From Craspedostauros australis (taxonomy: Eukaryota; Bacillariophyta; Bacillariophyceae; Mastogloiales; Achnanthaceae), in contig JAMXDE010000004.1 in NCBI GenBank assembly GCA_026770025.1, positions 186,001-250,000 of the forward strand: 64,000 nucleotides of DNA, given 5' to 3'. How positions within the stretch are numbered: position 1 is the first letter of the stretch; each line of letters starts with the position of its first letter. A program made the position numbers and the translations under genes. Positions 1-11,540 of this stretch are shown here, in pieces. The notes under the pieces are model-generated. The model was given only the letters and a program-made list of their open reading frames with translations. It was not told the DNA's origin and did no database searches.

Positions 1-1359
1 TATGCGTGTTGTCCCTGTGGGCGACTTTGCTGGCACAGCGCTCTGCCTCATGATTCTCCGTTGGTCCTGTTAAGCGGCCTTTGTGAAGCGGCTATATGTG
101 TTTGTTCGATGACACTGGAAGCCCCAAGGAGCCAGGCACGACGGGTCACTAGACCAGCGAAAGACGGAGACAAGCCCGAGGAGAGTAATTAAATATTTGG
201 AGAAATAGTGTACCTATGGCGGTACGCGCTTGTTTCGTCTTCGTTGGTTGCTTCTGCACCCTGGTTACTGAATGACACTGGTTATTCTGAGAGCGTCTTT
301 ACAATCATTGGTCGTGTGCGAGTTGCTCGTATCGAATGGAGACGTCGTTTGTGGTTTGTTCTGTTGCTGCTTGTTCCGCTTTCTTCTCCGCCTTTTGTTG
401 GCGTTGATGAAGCAAGTGTTTGGGACCTGGCGAATGCGGGGACGAATCCCAGCACAGCACTTTTGCTCTCCCCTTGCTGGCGCGCTATCGCTTGTGGGCG
501 AGAACAATTCGCGCTCCTTGTTTAGGCTTTGCTGTGCAGAGTGGTTCGTCCGCATCAATGGCGGCCTGTTTTATTCTAGTGATGTTTCATCCGTCCATCT
601 CCAGACAGTATCACGCACTCAACAAAGGCTGTTTCGGGAGGTGGAAACAACAACGCACAATGTTTGCTTCGCCTGTGGGAGCAAATGTTCCTCCCACCAC
701 CTACCACAGGAACGAGCTAATTGTCGGAACAACGAGAGAGAGAGAGAGTGCGATAAAGCAGCGAGACAAGGTGGTGAACGATTCCAAACAGGGCTGCCGT
801 CTTCGTTGGATTCTTGTAGCGGTCGTGTTTGTGCCTTCCTCTGTGTTCACGCGGCAATGGCCTTTCTGGTTGTTGCTCGCGTCAGTGAATCGCATCCTCG
901 TATTCTAGTACGCGAAAGCTGTTGGTTTGTTCGTAAAACGCGCGTCCAAAGCACTCTTGCTCTTACCAATCAGTTTGAGAGACTACTTGTTGTGCTGTGG
1001 CGTGGAGTAATTGCTGGGTAGACACGCTACCTTCAAGTCATGCAGAACATGGAAGACTAGCACCAGCTTGTTGGTCCGGTTCGTGAACAACAATCGATTG
1101 GATCAAACACGATGATTCAGGTCGGGATGTGGTGCAACGGCACACGACTGATCGCAAGTTGAGTGCCTTCACAGCCTCGCGAATCCGATCGTGCAAACGG
1201 CTACCGCACCAACTTCAATTGTGCCCCTTATCAACAACGGAAAACAGCCGTTATATCCGATTTGTGCAATATATATTCTTACTACCGCTTCCACCAACAC
1301 ACTCTTCGAAACAGAACATCCATCCGGCGAATCGTGGCGTTTGATGTGTCCTTGTTGCT
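1..1359. other. Non-coding or unassigned 5' stretch
   Basis: No frame here has the composition or motifs of a real protein. The longest open frame (272-1021, plus) is rich in Leu/Cys/Arg in a way typical of chance frames, and overlaps other equally poor frames on both strands. A short GA microsatellite sits near 730-747. I see no RNA gene. Confidence 0.5.
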
Positions 1360-4300
1360 GCGAGCAACAGTTCGCATCTCTCTCAGCTCGATCACTGCGA
1401 CCACGCGATGCGAATGTTGTGGAACAACGAACGCCCCTTCATGGCGCATGGTGCGACGCCTCCTCAAAGAGGAGCCGAAATGTCATCATCGCGAACAGCA
1501 ACGGTGCACCCGCTCGCACCATTCATGCCACACCTGCCAACACCAATACCCACGAGCAATAACAATAACAATAACAATCCCAGAACTTACCAATACGCTC
1601 TGCGTTCATCTCTGCCATACTCAACTTATGCTCCACTGGAGTACGTACAGAACGTGCCAACCATCATCCACAAACGACGTCCAAAGCCATTGCTCAAAGA
1701 TCATTCACTGTCTTTCGCATCCACCACTCCACAGAACACTGCCATCGCTTCCATCATCCCAATCATCATCCTGATCATCATCACGAGCATCATCACTTGC
1801 GGGAACCAACACCGCGACGACAAGGGGCGAGGCCAGCAGCAAGAACCGGAACTGCATGCTGATGAAGAAGTCAACGATGGCGATGCGAAGATTTGCCTGC
1901 ACAATCGCCGTGATCGCGGTGATGTTGCTTGCGGATGAGAAGCCACGTGCTCTGCATCGATACGGTTCATGGCCATTCGCGCAAGCACTGGATGTTGAGG
2001 CATCCACCACGAAGCAAGCACCCACGAGAATATCATCCGCGAACGACTACAAGTGCTCCATCTACAGCTTCATGCCGTTCACCACGATCAACACCAACAA
2101 CAACACAAAGGTGGCGGCAAGGCCATTCTTCAATGCACAAGGTGAAGACAACCCAGGCTACAACCAGCTGGTGTCGTCGGTGATTGCCACCCGCGCCTTC
2201 AACGAGAGGGACTCCAACCTGGTGCCGGAGCTCATCCTGTACCATGATTGTCCAGTCAAGTTCGACACGAACAACAGCCGTGCGATTGACACCGGAACTG
2301 TGGGGCACGCCGCGGCGCAAGCACTAGTTTCCAGCGGCCGAGACTTTCCATGTGGTTTGGTCGGTCCCTACAATGACGGGCCCGCCTTGGAGCTGCAGTC
2401 GATAGCAACCTCTGCCCAGATCCCGCAAGTCGTGTCCCGCGCGTACAACGAGGGCGTGGCGTCCCAGGAGAAGGGACCCTTCACCTCCATGGTCATGCCG
2501 GACGTTTACGCTTCGCTCGATGTGCTCATGTCCTTCCTGGAGCATTGGAATAGGACGGACTTCATCAGCCTGGTGCACAGCCTCACCGAGTCGGGAATAC
2601 AACGTCGGGAGATCTTCACGCTGGCGCTCGATCAGGATGGACTGTCGACGAAGCAGGACACGAAGCCTCGCGAAAAGGTGTCCTGGAATGCCTTCGGGTA
2701 CTCGAGTGGTGTCAAAACACGAGAGGTCGTCGATGCCTTGAGAGAGGTAAAGGAGAGTGGCTATCGCACGATCGTCGTCGCCATGAGTAACGCGCTGTCG
2801 GGAGAGATGGAAGAGATTGCAGACGCAGCAGAAGTGTTGGGGATGAACAATCGCAATGCCATCGAGAATGGAGAGACGGAGTACTTCTGGATCTTCTGGG
2901 GCGATCTCGAGCCTGACAACCTCTTCGATACCACCGACAACGTCAACCAACTGCTGGTGGGCGGCACCTGGTTCTTCCCAGCCGTTTCCGAAGACGCCAC
3001 CTTTAGTCTAAGATGGCGTGGGTATGACGGCGACAAAACTGCAGCGCTCGATATCATCAACGAGGCCAATCGCAATAATCCGATCCAGGACCCCAACGAA
3101 CCTGGGTACTTCATGGGTGACGAAAATTACTTTGCCACCAACGAACCAGAACTCGGTGGCTCATTGCTCTTTGATGCCACCATATCACTTGGCATGGGAG
3201 GATGCTTGGCATACTACGAGGAGGCCAATTTGATGCCTCAGTTTGAACAGCGAGTTGAAGAGTACACCAACTATATCTCAGACTTCTTCTTGAACAACCA
3301 CACTGGGGATCCAACCGAGCCCTGGCCGGCAAAGCAAAGATACAGAGCGGGCCTGTCACCCGACTTCTTCACACCGCTGACACCAATACCAGCGAACACA
3401 GCAGGCAACGATGATCTCAGTGTCCAAGTCAATGTGTCCAGCCTGCTCCACGCCCAGAAAGTCCGCGACGCTCAGTTCTATGGTGCCTCCGGATACGTTT
3501 CCTTCCACAAGCCAACCATCCTCGATGAGGCATCAAATGCCAAAAACTCCAACCAAGACACTGACTTGAGGGTCAGCCAGAGGAGCACTGGCTATGTTCG
3601 CGATCATGAGAATGTTCCGTGGATCGTCATCAACCTTTTACCGAGCGAGATCTTGCAATCGGTATCGATTGAGAGAGATACCGACTCACCGATCTCTGTC
3701 GAATTTGCCCCGACCCACATGTACTTCCCAGCAAGGGAGACAGGAGCATGGACATGGATTGAGCTCCAGCCATACACGTACGCCGATGGCACGACCAATC
3801 AGCCCAAACTGCTGAGGACCGTGCCAGAGCAGAACTACTTGAGTGACGGTACGTCCAGCACTTTGCTTCGTTGTGTTGCAGACTCAAGGTGGTGCCATTT
3901 CTGATGCCTGTCTACTCGTGCGAGGATTGGGAGCAATCTACCTCTTCTGCATTTGATTTCACAAAGCAACTTGGCGTCATTTTCTTTGTGCCGTATCTCA
4001 GCCATCGTTCACGTCCGTTGGCGCCCCCCGCACACACACCCGCATGTATGGACATCGCGCCCGCGCTCGTGTTCGTTCTCGCACAATGCGCTGTCACATC
4101 ATATGTGCTTTGCATTTCATGGCATTGATCCATTCCGACATTCACAATACAATGCTCGCACGTACGACTGACACTCCAAATCAAATCAAACCCCAATGTG
4201 GCATCACGAATTGCTCCTCCCATGCTTTGCTTTTGGCACACCAGGACCTCGCATCGCTGGCTTCGCGTTAGCTGGCATGGTGTATGCAACAGCCGTGGGA

Positions 4301-5590
4301 TCAGCCATCTGGGTATTTGTGTATCGCAGCCACAAGGTGATCCGGGCATCGCAACCACTCTTCCTGTACATGCTCTTCTTCGGAGCTTCGCTGGTTGCGT
4401 CGGGAGCGATCACGATAGGCTTCGACGAAAATCGCGGAGTGAGTCAGGACACTCTATCCAACCTCTGCGTCGCCACACCCTGGCTCGTTTCCAGTGGATT
4501 CATCATCATATACGGGGCGCTCTTCGCAAAGCTCTGGCGGGTGAACCGCGTGCTGTCATTCACAAGACGGAAGATCGATGTGCGGCACGTTGCCTGGCCT
4601 ATTGCTATGCTGATGACGACGGCATTTGCCATCCTCACCGCGTGGACAATCGCGGACCCGTTGACGTGGGAGAGAGACATTGTCAACCAATCCACCGGCG
4701 AATCGCATGGCGACTGCACTTGCGATCATCCTGTCGACTATGCCTCTGCGTTGGCAGCTGTCATCCTTGTCTCTGTCGGTCTCACAGGCTTCATGGCCTG
4801 GAAGACCAAGGACGTCGACAACGCGTACTCCGAGGCCTACTGGATCTTCGTCCTCATCTTCGCCCACATGGAGATCATCCTTGTCTCCATCCCCGTCTTT
4901 GTCATCTTGGAGGACGTGTCCACAGATGGCACGTACGTCGGATTGTCAAGCATGCTGACTCTGACCGCGGCCGCAAGCATCTTTTTGGTGATGCTACCCA
5001 AGTTCATCGCGATGTATTGGGATGACAAGAGACCTTCGAATGCGCGTTCCAATCTCGGCGGAGGGCAAGTTCACATCACGGGGCTGAATCCAGCATCCGG
5101 CCCAACCGGCACCTCCGGCGCGAACTCGGCGTCGTTGCTGTCGAGGGTAGCAGCGGACTCGAACAAGTACCAACCCAAGTCGCTACCCGCACAGTATTCC
5201 GCCAGCACCCGGACCAACGTCAATCCAGGCGCAAGTCTCGCCAACTCCGCGGTGGGTGAAGACAAAGTCATCATCGCTGCACCCGAAATAGCCGTGACGG
5301 ACAAGATGGAGCTGCCTGCTGCGCCAGAATATGGTGCGGCCAACGGACAAGTACCAGGGCCACCAATTGATTCACCAGCCGGCCATGCATCCACTATCAA
5401 CCCCATGGGTGAGGTCGTCGATCTGCCGTCCGCTTGATCGTGGATCAATACTCGTACTCGCAGTTGGATGCCAAACGCACGACGCCAATGAGGGGTGGGT
5501 CAATTGGTGCGTTGTATCAGCATGTTGTGTGGCATGTTGTGCACTCGTAGACGAGTAGATAGAGAACACAACACACATAGAACCTGCAGA
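1360..5590 (+). repeat. Tandem segmental duplication, copy 1
   Basis: This block matches 16870-21010 in the same direction. It contains the complete GPCR gene, its intron, about 500 bp of upstream sequence and about 150 bp of downstream sequence. The coordinate offset is 15401 through the coding exon but about 15517 upstream of position 1500. Copy 1 therefore carries roughly 116 bp more upstream sequence, lying around 1530-1640. Boundaries were judged by eye and are approximate. Confidence 0.85.
1856..5437 (+). CDS. Class C (GABA-B-like) G protein-coupled receptor, copy 1
   Basis: A two-exon gene encoding about 1061 residues. Exon 1 is 1856-3848 and exon 2 is 4245-5437. The 396-bp intron has a GTACGT donor and CCAG acceptor and splits a Gly codon in phase 1, giving ..YLSDG-PRIAGF... 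The N-terminus has a hydrophobic stretch (FACTIAVIAVMLL) that can act as a signal peptide. Residues about 60-500 look like a periplasmic-binding-protein type ligand-binding domain (ANF_receptor fold), with FPCGLVGPYNDGPALELQ and several N-glycosylation sites. Exon 2 carries seven hydrophobic helices (about residues 668-930), including ASQPLFLYMLFFGASL and the GABA-B-like ALFAKLWRVNRV. Cys residues in SNLC and DCTC probably form the conserved extracellular disulfide. The tail is Ser/Ala/Pro rich and cytoplasmic. The start is the first ATG after an in-frame stop. The ligand is unknown. Confidence 0.85.
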
Positions 5591-8500
5591 TCGCAAAAAA
5601 AAAAGCGAACGATAACACCAATTGTAGAGTTTTGTGGGTGGTGAGTGGTGTTAAAGTAGACTATTCTGGAACACAACCAAAACCATCCAAATGACTGATC
5701 TTGATGCTATATCTCAACATCACATTGTTTACGATTAGAAATAAGTAATGCATTCAGACACCTGACCATCAGCGATTCTGAATATCGAAGTTAAATGTAT
5801 GTCAACCTTTTTGTACATCATTTTGTCTTGCTGTCTGTTGTGTCATGGATTCAACAACAATCTGGATGCCAACATGCTGCCCTCCCTTCAGCATCCATGA
5901 TCATGATCATTGTCCTGCCATTTCCACAATCTGTGCACCACATCTACTCCATGAAGGACAGAATGCTATTTCCACCTTGCAACCCCAAAGCCTCCCCAAA
6001 CTGAAACCCAACAATTTTGAAAACTGTTTCCGATCTGTGCACAATTCATACTTGGATCCATATCTTGTCCATACCTACAACCATTGCAGCCCCTCCACGT
6101 GCCCCTCGTGTGTTATTACACAGTCTCTGGTGACACACTGATGCATGCAGAATGAGCTGGACATTCATGCCTCCAAGGGTACACCTCTGTATGATGATGC
6201 CATTCTGCTGCTGTTGCGACCACCAAAAACGACCCTTTGGTGTGCATTCCTGGATGCAGCCTCTTCCAGAAAATAAAACATTCTGCTGCTTCATCCACCA
6301 ACCCCTGAGTTCAGTCTGAACACATCTTGCATGGGTGGCTTGACCATTTTAGGTGATTTGTGCATGACACCCATCACTGCCAAAGTCACAGGATGCGTGC
6401 ACTACCATCCACCAACAAACTCTTGCTCTCCACTTGTTTCTTCCTGGTGCCACCTTCCAGACCATCCCCAAGCCACAAACTTCGTGGGCACCTTTGCCTT
6501 ACCCTCCTGGATGCGTCTTGCCCATCTATAATCGTTGCCATGGTCTGCTTATTCCATACAGAGCCCATATCCACCAAGCAGATTTGCCTCCAAATCGTGT
6601 CCTTTGCACATGGGCCTGCCATGGCATCAAATCAACCGCTCTGGTAGCCCCCTCTGATCCATCCACCAATCTTTCCTTGGCGGTTTCGCCTATGTGCTTG
6701 GATATTGTATTGGACTGATGGTTGTTGTAGTGGCGTTGATGCCGTTCGACGGTGCTTGTGGAGTGCTTGTGGAGTGTTGTTGTGTTTCTCCATTGACGTC
6801 TTGTTGTGTGGCGTTTGGTGTCCTCAAACGGTTTTGCTGTCGGAGGACTTGGAGATTACCCAGAATGATACCGAATGGACACACGGAACAACATACAAGG
6901 CACTTAGTGATTATTCAAGCAACGCAAACATTCCATCACAACAACACACAGCCCATAATGCCCCCCAATGCGTCGTGGTTGGTGTTTCACAACGTACAGT
7001 ACCATCCATTCTGCGTGACGTTGGAGACGGATCGGAGAGAGAAAAATCCTACCTATCTCTAAATATGCAATCGACGTTTCTCCCAACAGCAAGCAATATG
7101 GAGCAAACTACCGTCCAAAAGGGACCAATACTCTGCAACTGGTGTTATCATGAGCGCATTGAATGTGATCTGGAGGATCGTATGGGAAGTATAAATCGTG
7201 GGTGGGACCCCATTCCACTGGTATTGATTCAATCTTCAACCCCGCTCAAACATCCAGAACAGTTGGATAGTGAAATAGATAGACTAAATTTAAGCACAAC
7301 TACTGAACATACTGGATTGAGTGAATATTTGTCTTCTCGGCCTCATTTGCACACACCATGACATTCATGGCACTGTGGCAGCAAGCTCCAAGATGATTGA
7401 AAGTTGCTGGCCACAGCCTTTCTCACGTTGATCATCATTTTCTGGGCTGTGGTGCTGTAGCATGCCTCCAGATGATCGAGCAACCCGTCCTTGCAACGGC
7501 CATGGACTTGCGACAGCAAGATCATCACCACGATCTGAATCCGCTCGTCTGCAGATGAGACTTCCCTCTTCTTGCGTACCACCAATTCCATTGTCATGAT
7601 GAGACTTGTGACATGAAGTGCATGAAGGGCTCTCGTCCAAAGCTATACACTGAGGAATTGGCAAGGTGCATTATGGAGACTGTCAATGACAATAAGACGG
7701 AACGAAACGAGCAAGTTCCAGCGTGCAACGCAAAGCAAACACTAATTTGATGCACACAAGAAGCTTGAATGAACATAAAGAGAATGCGATGATCCCAGTA
7801 AGATGGAGCACCTTGATAGTGGTGGTAGGTAGTTGTGTAATCTACTCAGTATGGATTATAATGCTGTAATTGCGATGATGATGCACATCAGGGACTCCCA
7901 AAATGATGACTCGTAGGCCGCGACGAGCTGCGCTGTTGTCTGCACACGAAGCTCGCATCAACACATGATCACCACGAACAGAACTGAGACAAATTGATCG
8001 AAGATATGGTACCAATATGAAGGTATCTCATTGAGCAACAGTTCGAACAGATGACGTCACATGATGACGTACCAATGCGACACCATTCAGACAAGAATGA
8101 GGTTCTGGATGACGTGCTTGCGAGCCTGCAACACTCGGGAAGAAGAATTGGGAGCAACAAGTAAATATTTTACCGCATATCCCAATATAACCCTTCTCCG
8201 TTAAATACTGTCCCAATCCCATGTCGCACACAAATCTCGACCGATCGGAGAAGTATGAATTTGTTGTTCCGATTTTGAACGCCTCTGGGAGATCAGTCAT
8301 AATTTCATAACGAGTTCTGTGAAACATGCATTTAGTCAGTAGTTTCACAGGACTAAAGTCCGCTGAGTCTGTCTCGCCAATACTCCATGCCGTTCGTAAT
8401 CGCCACTTGAGATCAGGATGAGCGAGGCTAGTTGTGAAATTATGTGCCTTGCGACTACCAACACTCACAAAGTGTACGTCTTTGGAGACACAAGGCAATC

Positions 8501-8949
8501 CGTAGTCGTACTTCGCCCAGATTTGGAGGTGCTCGATGCAAGCGTGAAATTACAGAAGAGGTAAGCAACATCATTTTCCTCCATCCGACCAAGAATGAAG
8601 AGAAAGAACCAACCGATGGCCAACGTATGTATGCCAACAATCCCAACAATCCCAACACCACGTCGCTACCAAAAATCAAAGGAGGAAGACGACACAACAA
8701 GAGGAAGCACCTTGCGGCAATGATTGTTTCGGACCAGCAAGAGGAGGGTTGGACGCAGCAAAGCAGAGCATAGAAGGAATGTTGTCGTGGATGATACTGA
8801 TTGCGACGAGCAAGCGCAAGCATCCTTGGACGTGGAAGCGCAGGTGGAAATGCAGATGTAAGCGCAAGGACCTACTCTGCTCTACTCGACTCCATTCGTA
8901 TCAGAAGCGATATCGGCGCCACCAAGATCACGAGGCTCATTATCCCATC
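5591..8949. other. Long intergenic stretch with no assignable gene
   Basis: Only short, overlapping open frames occur here on both strands. On the minus strand between about 5850 and 6650 several adjacent short frames (for example 6386-6622) have protein-like composition broken by stops, as in a decayed coding or transposon remnant, but I recognise no domain. A minus-strand frame at 8028-8498 is listed separately. A 10-base A run lies near 5597. Confidence 0.4.
8028..8498 (-). CDS. Hypothetical protein fragment, unrecognised
   Basis: An open frame of about 156 codons on the minus strand. Its first hundred residues have balanced, protein-like composition (for example LPEAFKIGTTNSYFSDRSRF and HPDLKWRLRTAWSIGE), unlike the simple-sequence frames around it. 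The last fifty residues look like chance translation. I recognise no family. It could be one exon of a spliced gene, a decayed fragment, or chance. The ATG at 8498 is arbitrary, and there is no signal peptide or membrane segment. Confidence 0.25.
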   Translation of the reverse strand: MPCVSKDVHFVSVGSRKAHNFTTSLAHPDLKWRLRTAWSIGETDSADFSPVKLLTKCMFHRTRYEIMTDLPEAFKIGTTNSYFSDRSRFVCDMGLGQYLTEKGYIGICGKIFTCCSQFFFPSVAGSQARHPEPHSCLNGVALVRHHVTSSVRTVAQ

Positions 8950-10700
8950 ATGGCCGACACCTCCCAAAACCAACACATTGTTCACCGCCTTGCTTCGACT
9001 GCGTCTGATGTGCTGTTGCTCTCGTCTGCGTACGGGCTGCCCGTGCCATCATGGGCAACGACAGCCATCGCGATGAGCAATGGAAACTCCAGCATCTTGC
9101 ATCGCTCATCTTCCGTGCACAATGCAACAGACGGAGATGGCAACCACCGTGCAAACGGCAATGGCAACAATAATGACAGCAGAACCAGCGCAGATGGATT
9201 CATGGGCTTCATTCCCTTGTTGCAAAAGCTCGTCATCTGCTGGAGCATAGTCGTGGTGATCCTCTCCACATCCGTGTCGTCCTACGGACTGTTCCACATC
9301 ATTGTGATGCCATCCCACGACATCATGATGTCGCTCAACTTCGATTACACTGAGATGTCCATCCATCCAACTGAACATCATCTCGTGCAACAATGGTGGC
9401 TGGAGCAGTAGCAGAAACAGATGTGAGTGCGGATGAGGGAGGACGGAAAGCACCAAATGGAGAAGAGGGGCTACAAGAATGCAAACAACATGAGACGAAT
9501 ATAGCCATCAATCATGACAGCAGCAGCAGCAGCGAGAGCAGTCATGAAGCTGGCGTCGAGTCGCAACAGGAGACAGTCTCCCACTCATCACCACCACCAT
9601 CGCATGGGCAAGCTCAAGCTCAAGCCCAAGCACAACCTCAGATGCCACCGCAGAACCAAATACCCAATCTTTCAGTTGATCAGCGGCGTGCCTTGCAACG
9701 ATCGCCTTGAGCAACTGCTGATCTGTTCACCAAGCGCACGCAATGGGAACCATACCTTGACGGTCATCACCCCAAACCACGATCTCGCTCCGCGTTGAAG
9801 ACAAACCAACCGTACGCCATCGAAATCGCGCTGGAGCTTCCAGAATCGCTGACTAACCGAGAGTTGGGCATCTTCGGCGTGCACGTGACATTGCAATCCG
9901 CAAATGGGACGGCCCTTGCAATATCTGTGCTATCCACGCAATGCCTGCACGAAAGTGACTGGATATCGCTGATTCGAAAATGGACGCTACTGGTGCCGTT
10001 TCTCGTCGGTGCTATCCCGGAAACTCGCACCATCGTGATCCCGTCGTATCATTACGTCATGGAACGAAAGCAGCATCCGTCACGGTCCATCATTGTTTGG
10101 TTGGTGAGCAGAACGAAAAGGCGGCAACGAACACAGCGCACGAGCTCTCCAGCTGCGTGGATAGAATGGACACCGTTGCATGACGACGCTCTCTACAATG
10201 ACGATGTGCAAGTCAGCGCAGGGCACGTCTGTATTGGAAGAGAGCTGAAGCCATACCAGTACGTTCTGAAGCACTGATTCTTAACGTGTGCGATGATTGG
10301 CATCAGCGCCATCTTCGTATTCCAATCCGCCTCCGTAGGCCTGCTGATGTATCTGTGGGAACGCCGACGGCAAGGTCTTGAAGAAAGAGCCAGCGATGCT
10401 TCGCTCCAACTGGAACTGGATGGATCGTTAGATTTTCACGGCGACAACAATGGTGGGGTCGGGGAACATGATGACACTGATGATGAACCCTGGTTGAGCA
10501 CCTTGGTGGATGGGGTGCAAGCGCAGCCACGGTCGCAGTCGCAGGTGAATGCCGTAGTCAGTGAGGATTCCAACGGCACCAATGGCCAAAACACCCACGG
10601 TGATACGGCCAGTCCCGATGTCGAGCCCGATATCCACTCCAATGCTAACGCTGAAACCTCCCCTCGAAGCGAGTCTCCAGCAATCATCGTGGATGAATAG
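8950..10700 (+). pseudogene. Seipin homologue with interrupted reading frame
   Basis: Seipin is an ER membrane protein that organises lipid-droplet formation. First transmembrane helix: about 9210-9300 (LVICWSIVVVILSTSV), followed by a YG..H...MPSH region like the seipin luminal entry. The luminal beta-sandwich core is at about 9720-10130, with QPYAIEIALELPES, NRELGIFGVHVTLQS and AIPETRTIVI matching the seipin pattern (Y.v.L.LPES.xN..LG.F.V). The second helix (about 10260-10350) contains FLTCAMIGISA, close to the human FPMTCAFIGVA. Three problems keep it from being one clean gene: the first-helix segment is in a different frame from the core; an in-frame TGA lies at 9708-9710 just before the core; and another TGA at 10275-10277 sits inside the second helix at a position normally filled by an aromatic residue. 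Introns with good consensus do not neatly explain the first two. A 48-nt GTACGT..CAG segment (10259-10306) could remove the third. Family identity is strong; whether it is functional is open. Confidence 0.7.
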
Positions 10701-11540
10701 ACCTATTGTTGGATCGTTGGGAAGAATTCGCTGTGGGCAGCGACGGGAGATACATGGTTCGAAAGTCTCCATCGGGGAACATCAAGCTTTGTGCTCGCAC
10801 CATGAGTCGCCCACCCGACCATGCTCCGCCGCGTGCAAACTCTACTCTGGTCCACTTGAGCGTGCACCATCCCATCCTCATGCTGAATCGTCAAGGTGAG
10901 GACGCGCGTTTCATCGATGACTCACTTTTTGTCGGAATGCCAACGGATCTTTCGCAGTTTGGGCACGGTCAGAGACATGAGGAACATGGAAAGCGTTGCC
11001 TGTGGTGCATGAACAGCAGAACAACCTCCGCAACTTGGGACAAGAACGGCAATTTCAGAGGCGATGGTTTGATCATCTCCACAACAAACAAGATCGCCTC
11101 GCACTGGTGAAGTGTCATGTGTGCATACCATATGGTACGATACCGTCGAGATATCGATATGTTTTGGGGCACGCCTCAAAGCAGTCGAAGACGCGTGCGC
11201 ATCTGACGACTCGCTTGTACTCCTGTTATTTCGGTACGTACGCACGTTATGCTACAGATAGATATCACGAAGTTGATGATGCGGGACTATGAATCTGGTG
11301 TCCAACCATGCGAAAGCGCGAGCATCACCAACAGATGAAAACCTGGGATCTGTTTTCCTGTCTATCTCTGCTGCTCATGCGTGCAGACGATTGCAGGTGC
11401 GACTTCTCTATTGCGGTATGTGGATATGCAACACGATGACTAACATTAGTGATTCCGCTTCCATCTGACCAACGAGCCAAGTCTCTGGTCCTCTATTCCA
11501 CACGTAATAGATATTATACGTACTAAATCATACACCTGCA
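10701..11540. other. Intergenic region between seipin-like and DUF6824 genes
   Basis: An 840-bp space between two convergent genes. One plus-strand frame (10706-11110) is open but has no recognisable motif and is overlapped by equally long frames on the other strand. Nothing else is seen. Confidence 0.4.

Noticed and set aside
272-1021. 249-codon plus-strand open frame
   Set aside because: Composition is Leu/Cys/Arg-heavy, there is no domain, and other frames of similar length overlap it on both strands. Probably chance.
8950-10700. TGA read as Trp or selenocysteine genome-wide
   Set aside because: TGA terminates the GPCR, DUF6824 and copia frames at sensible places, and Trp is encoded by TGG throughout. 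Nothing here shows a recoding element.
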